Origin: Glandiceps talaboti
Lineage: Eukaryota; Hemichordata; Enteropneusta; Spengelidae
Assembly: GCF_964340395.1 (NCBI RefSeq)
Contig: NC_135549.1
Location: 32,384,832-32,446,831 of the forward strand
Direction of reading: 5' to 3'
DNA: 62,000 bases
Part shown: piece after piece, positions 60,764-62,000 of the stretch
Position numbering within the stretch: position 1 is the stretch's first letter
Layout of the letters: every line of letters starts with the position of its first letter
Translations under genes and position numbers: made by a program
Notes under the pieces: model-generated
Database searches by the model: none
What the model was told of the DNA's origin: nothing
The model's input: the letters and a program-made list of their open reading frames with translations, nothing else

Positions 60764-62000
60764 ATGTCATATGTGCATGGTATCTTTTGACATGTCCTAC
60801 ATACATGAAGAGATGTCATATGTGCCTGGTGTCTTTTGACATGTCCTACATACATGAAGAGATGTCATATGTGCCTGGTGTCTTTTGACATGTCCTACAT
60901 ACATGAAGAGATGTCATATGTGCCTGGTATCTTTTGTCATGTCCTACATACATGAAGAGATGTCATATGTGCCTGGTGTCTTTTGACATGTCCTACATAC
61001 ATGAAGAGATGTCATATGTGCCTGGTGTCTTTTGACATGTCCTACATACATGAAGAGATGTCATATGTGCCTGGTGTCTTTTGACATGTCCTACATACAT
61101 GAAGAGATGTCATATGTGCCTGGTATCTTTTGTCATGTCCTACATACATGAAGAGATGTCATATGTGCATGGTATCTTTTGACATGTCCTACATACATGA
61201 AGAGATGTCATATGTGCATGGTATCTTTTGACATGTCCTACATACATGAAGAGATGTCATATGTGCATGGTGTCTTTTGTCATGTCCTACATACATGAAG
61301 AGATGTCATATGTGCATGGTGTCTTTTGACATGTCCTACATACATGAAGAGATGTCATATGTGCCTGGTGTCTTTTGTCATGTCCTACATACATGAAGAG
61401 ATGTCATATGTGCATGGTGTCTTTTGTCATGTCCTACATACATGAAGAGATGTCATATGTGCATGGTGTCTTTTGACATGTCCTACATACATGAAGAGAT
61501 GTCATATGTGCATGGTATCTTTTGACATGTCCTACATACATGAAGAGATGTCATATGTGCCTGGTGTCTTTTGTCATGTCCTACATACATGAAGAGATGT
61601 CATATGTGCCTGGTGTCTTTTGTCATGTCCTACATACATGAAGAGATGTCATATGTGCATGGTGTCTTTTGTCATGTCCTACATACATGAAGAGATGTCA
61701 TATGTGCCTGGTGTCTTTTGTCATGTCCTACATACATGAAGAGATGTCATATGTGCATGGTGTCTTTTGACATGTCCTACATACATGAAGAGATGTCATA
61801 TGTGCATGGTGTCTTTTGTCATGTCCTACATACATGAAGAGATGTCATATGTGCCTGGTGTCTTTTGTCATGTCCTACATACATGAAGAGATGTCATATG
61901 TGCCTGGTGTCTTTTGTCATGTCCTACATACATGAAGAGATGTCATATGTGCATGGTGTCTTTTGTCATGTCCTACATACATGAAGAGATGTCATATGTG
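60764..62000. repeat. Minisatellite 11, 49-bp unit, about 25 copies, runs off the edge
   Basis: Units AGAGATGTCATATGTGCCTG + GTGTCTTTTGACATGTCCTA + CATACATGA, exact 49-bp spacing (60811, 60860, 60909). Variants are CATGG/CCTGG, GTATC/GTGTC and TTGACATG/TTGTCATG. It starts directly at the right end of the outer transposon. Confidence 0.97.

Overview
The window is animal (metazoan) nuclear DNA, AT-rich and probably from a marine invertebrate. It has one gene with conventional GT-AG introns, extracellular immunoglobulin (Ig) domains, animal-type LINEs and DNA transposons. I cannot place the species. There are no bacterial operons, and I recognise no rRNA, tRNA or CRISPR array.

Bases 1-15822 hold no supportable host gene. 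They contain a 46-bp hairpin minisatellite (1974-2994), several fold-back or MITE-like elements, a decayed Tx1/L1-like LINE (6062-11633) split by a 1.8-kb DNA element (7386-9205), and a second decayed LINE (11734-13960).

Bases 15823-55026 hold seven consecutive + strand exons of one gene that runs off the right end. The exons join in frame (phases 0, 0, 1, 2, 1, 1, then an open phase 2) into 756 codons. The predicted product is a secreted or membrane protein with a signal peptide and two copies of a module I do not recognise, each followed by an Ig domain. The two module copies share C-x2-Y-x10-C, LP-x4-W and C-x(2,4)-C-x11-C-x(6,7)-C-x2-AY-x2-W-x(11,13)-C-x(12,17)-C. Copy 1 is spread over exons 1-3. 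Copy 2 lies in one 1125-bp exon and carries a Ser/Thr/acidic insert.

The introns are packed with minisatellites with units of 43, 23, 28, 37, about 58, 27, 48 and 46 bp. The largest is an array of about 500 copies of a 29-bp unit filling 37826-53586; its main block keeps register for 490 units with no net insertion or deletion. By my boundaries, eleven arrays occupy about 28 kb, or 45 % of the window. Five copies of an unclassified interspersed repeat lie in these introns, four of them close to arrays. A pogo/Tigger-like element with TA duplications interrupts the 29-bp array.

Bases 55304-60763 hold two related DNA transposons, one inserted into the other in opposite orientation. Both have 5'-CCCTTACARAACTG termini and apparent 2-bp target duplications. 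The outer copy abuts a 49-bp minisatellite that runs off the right edge.
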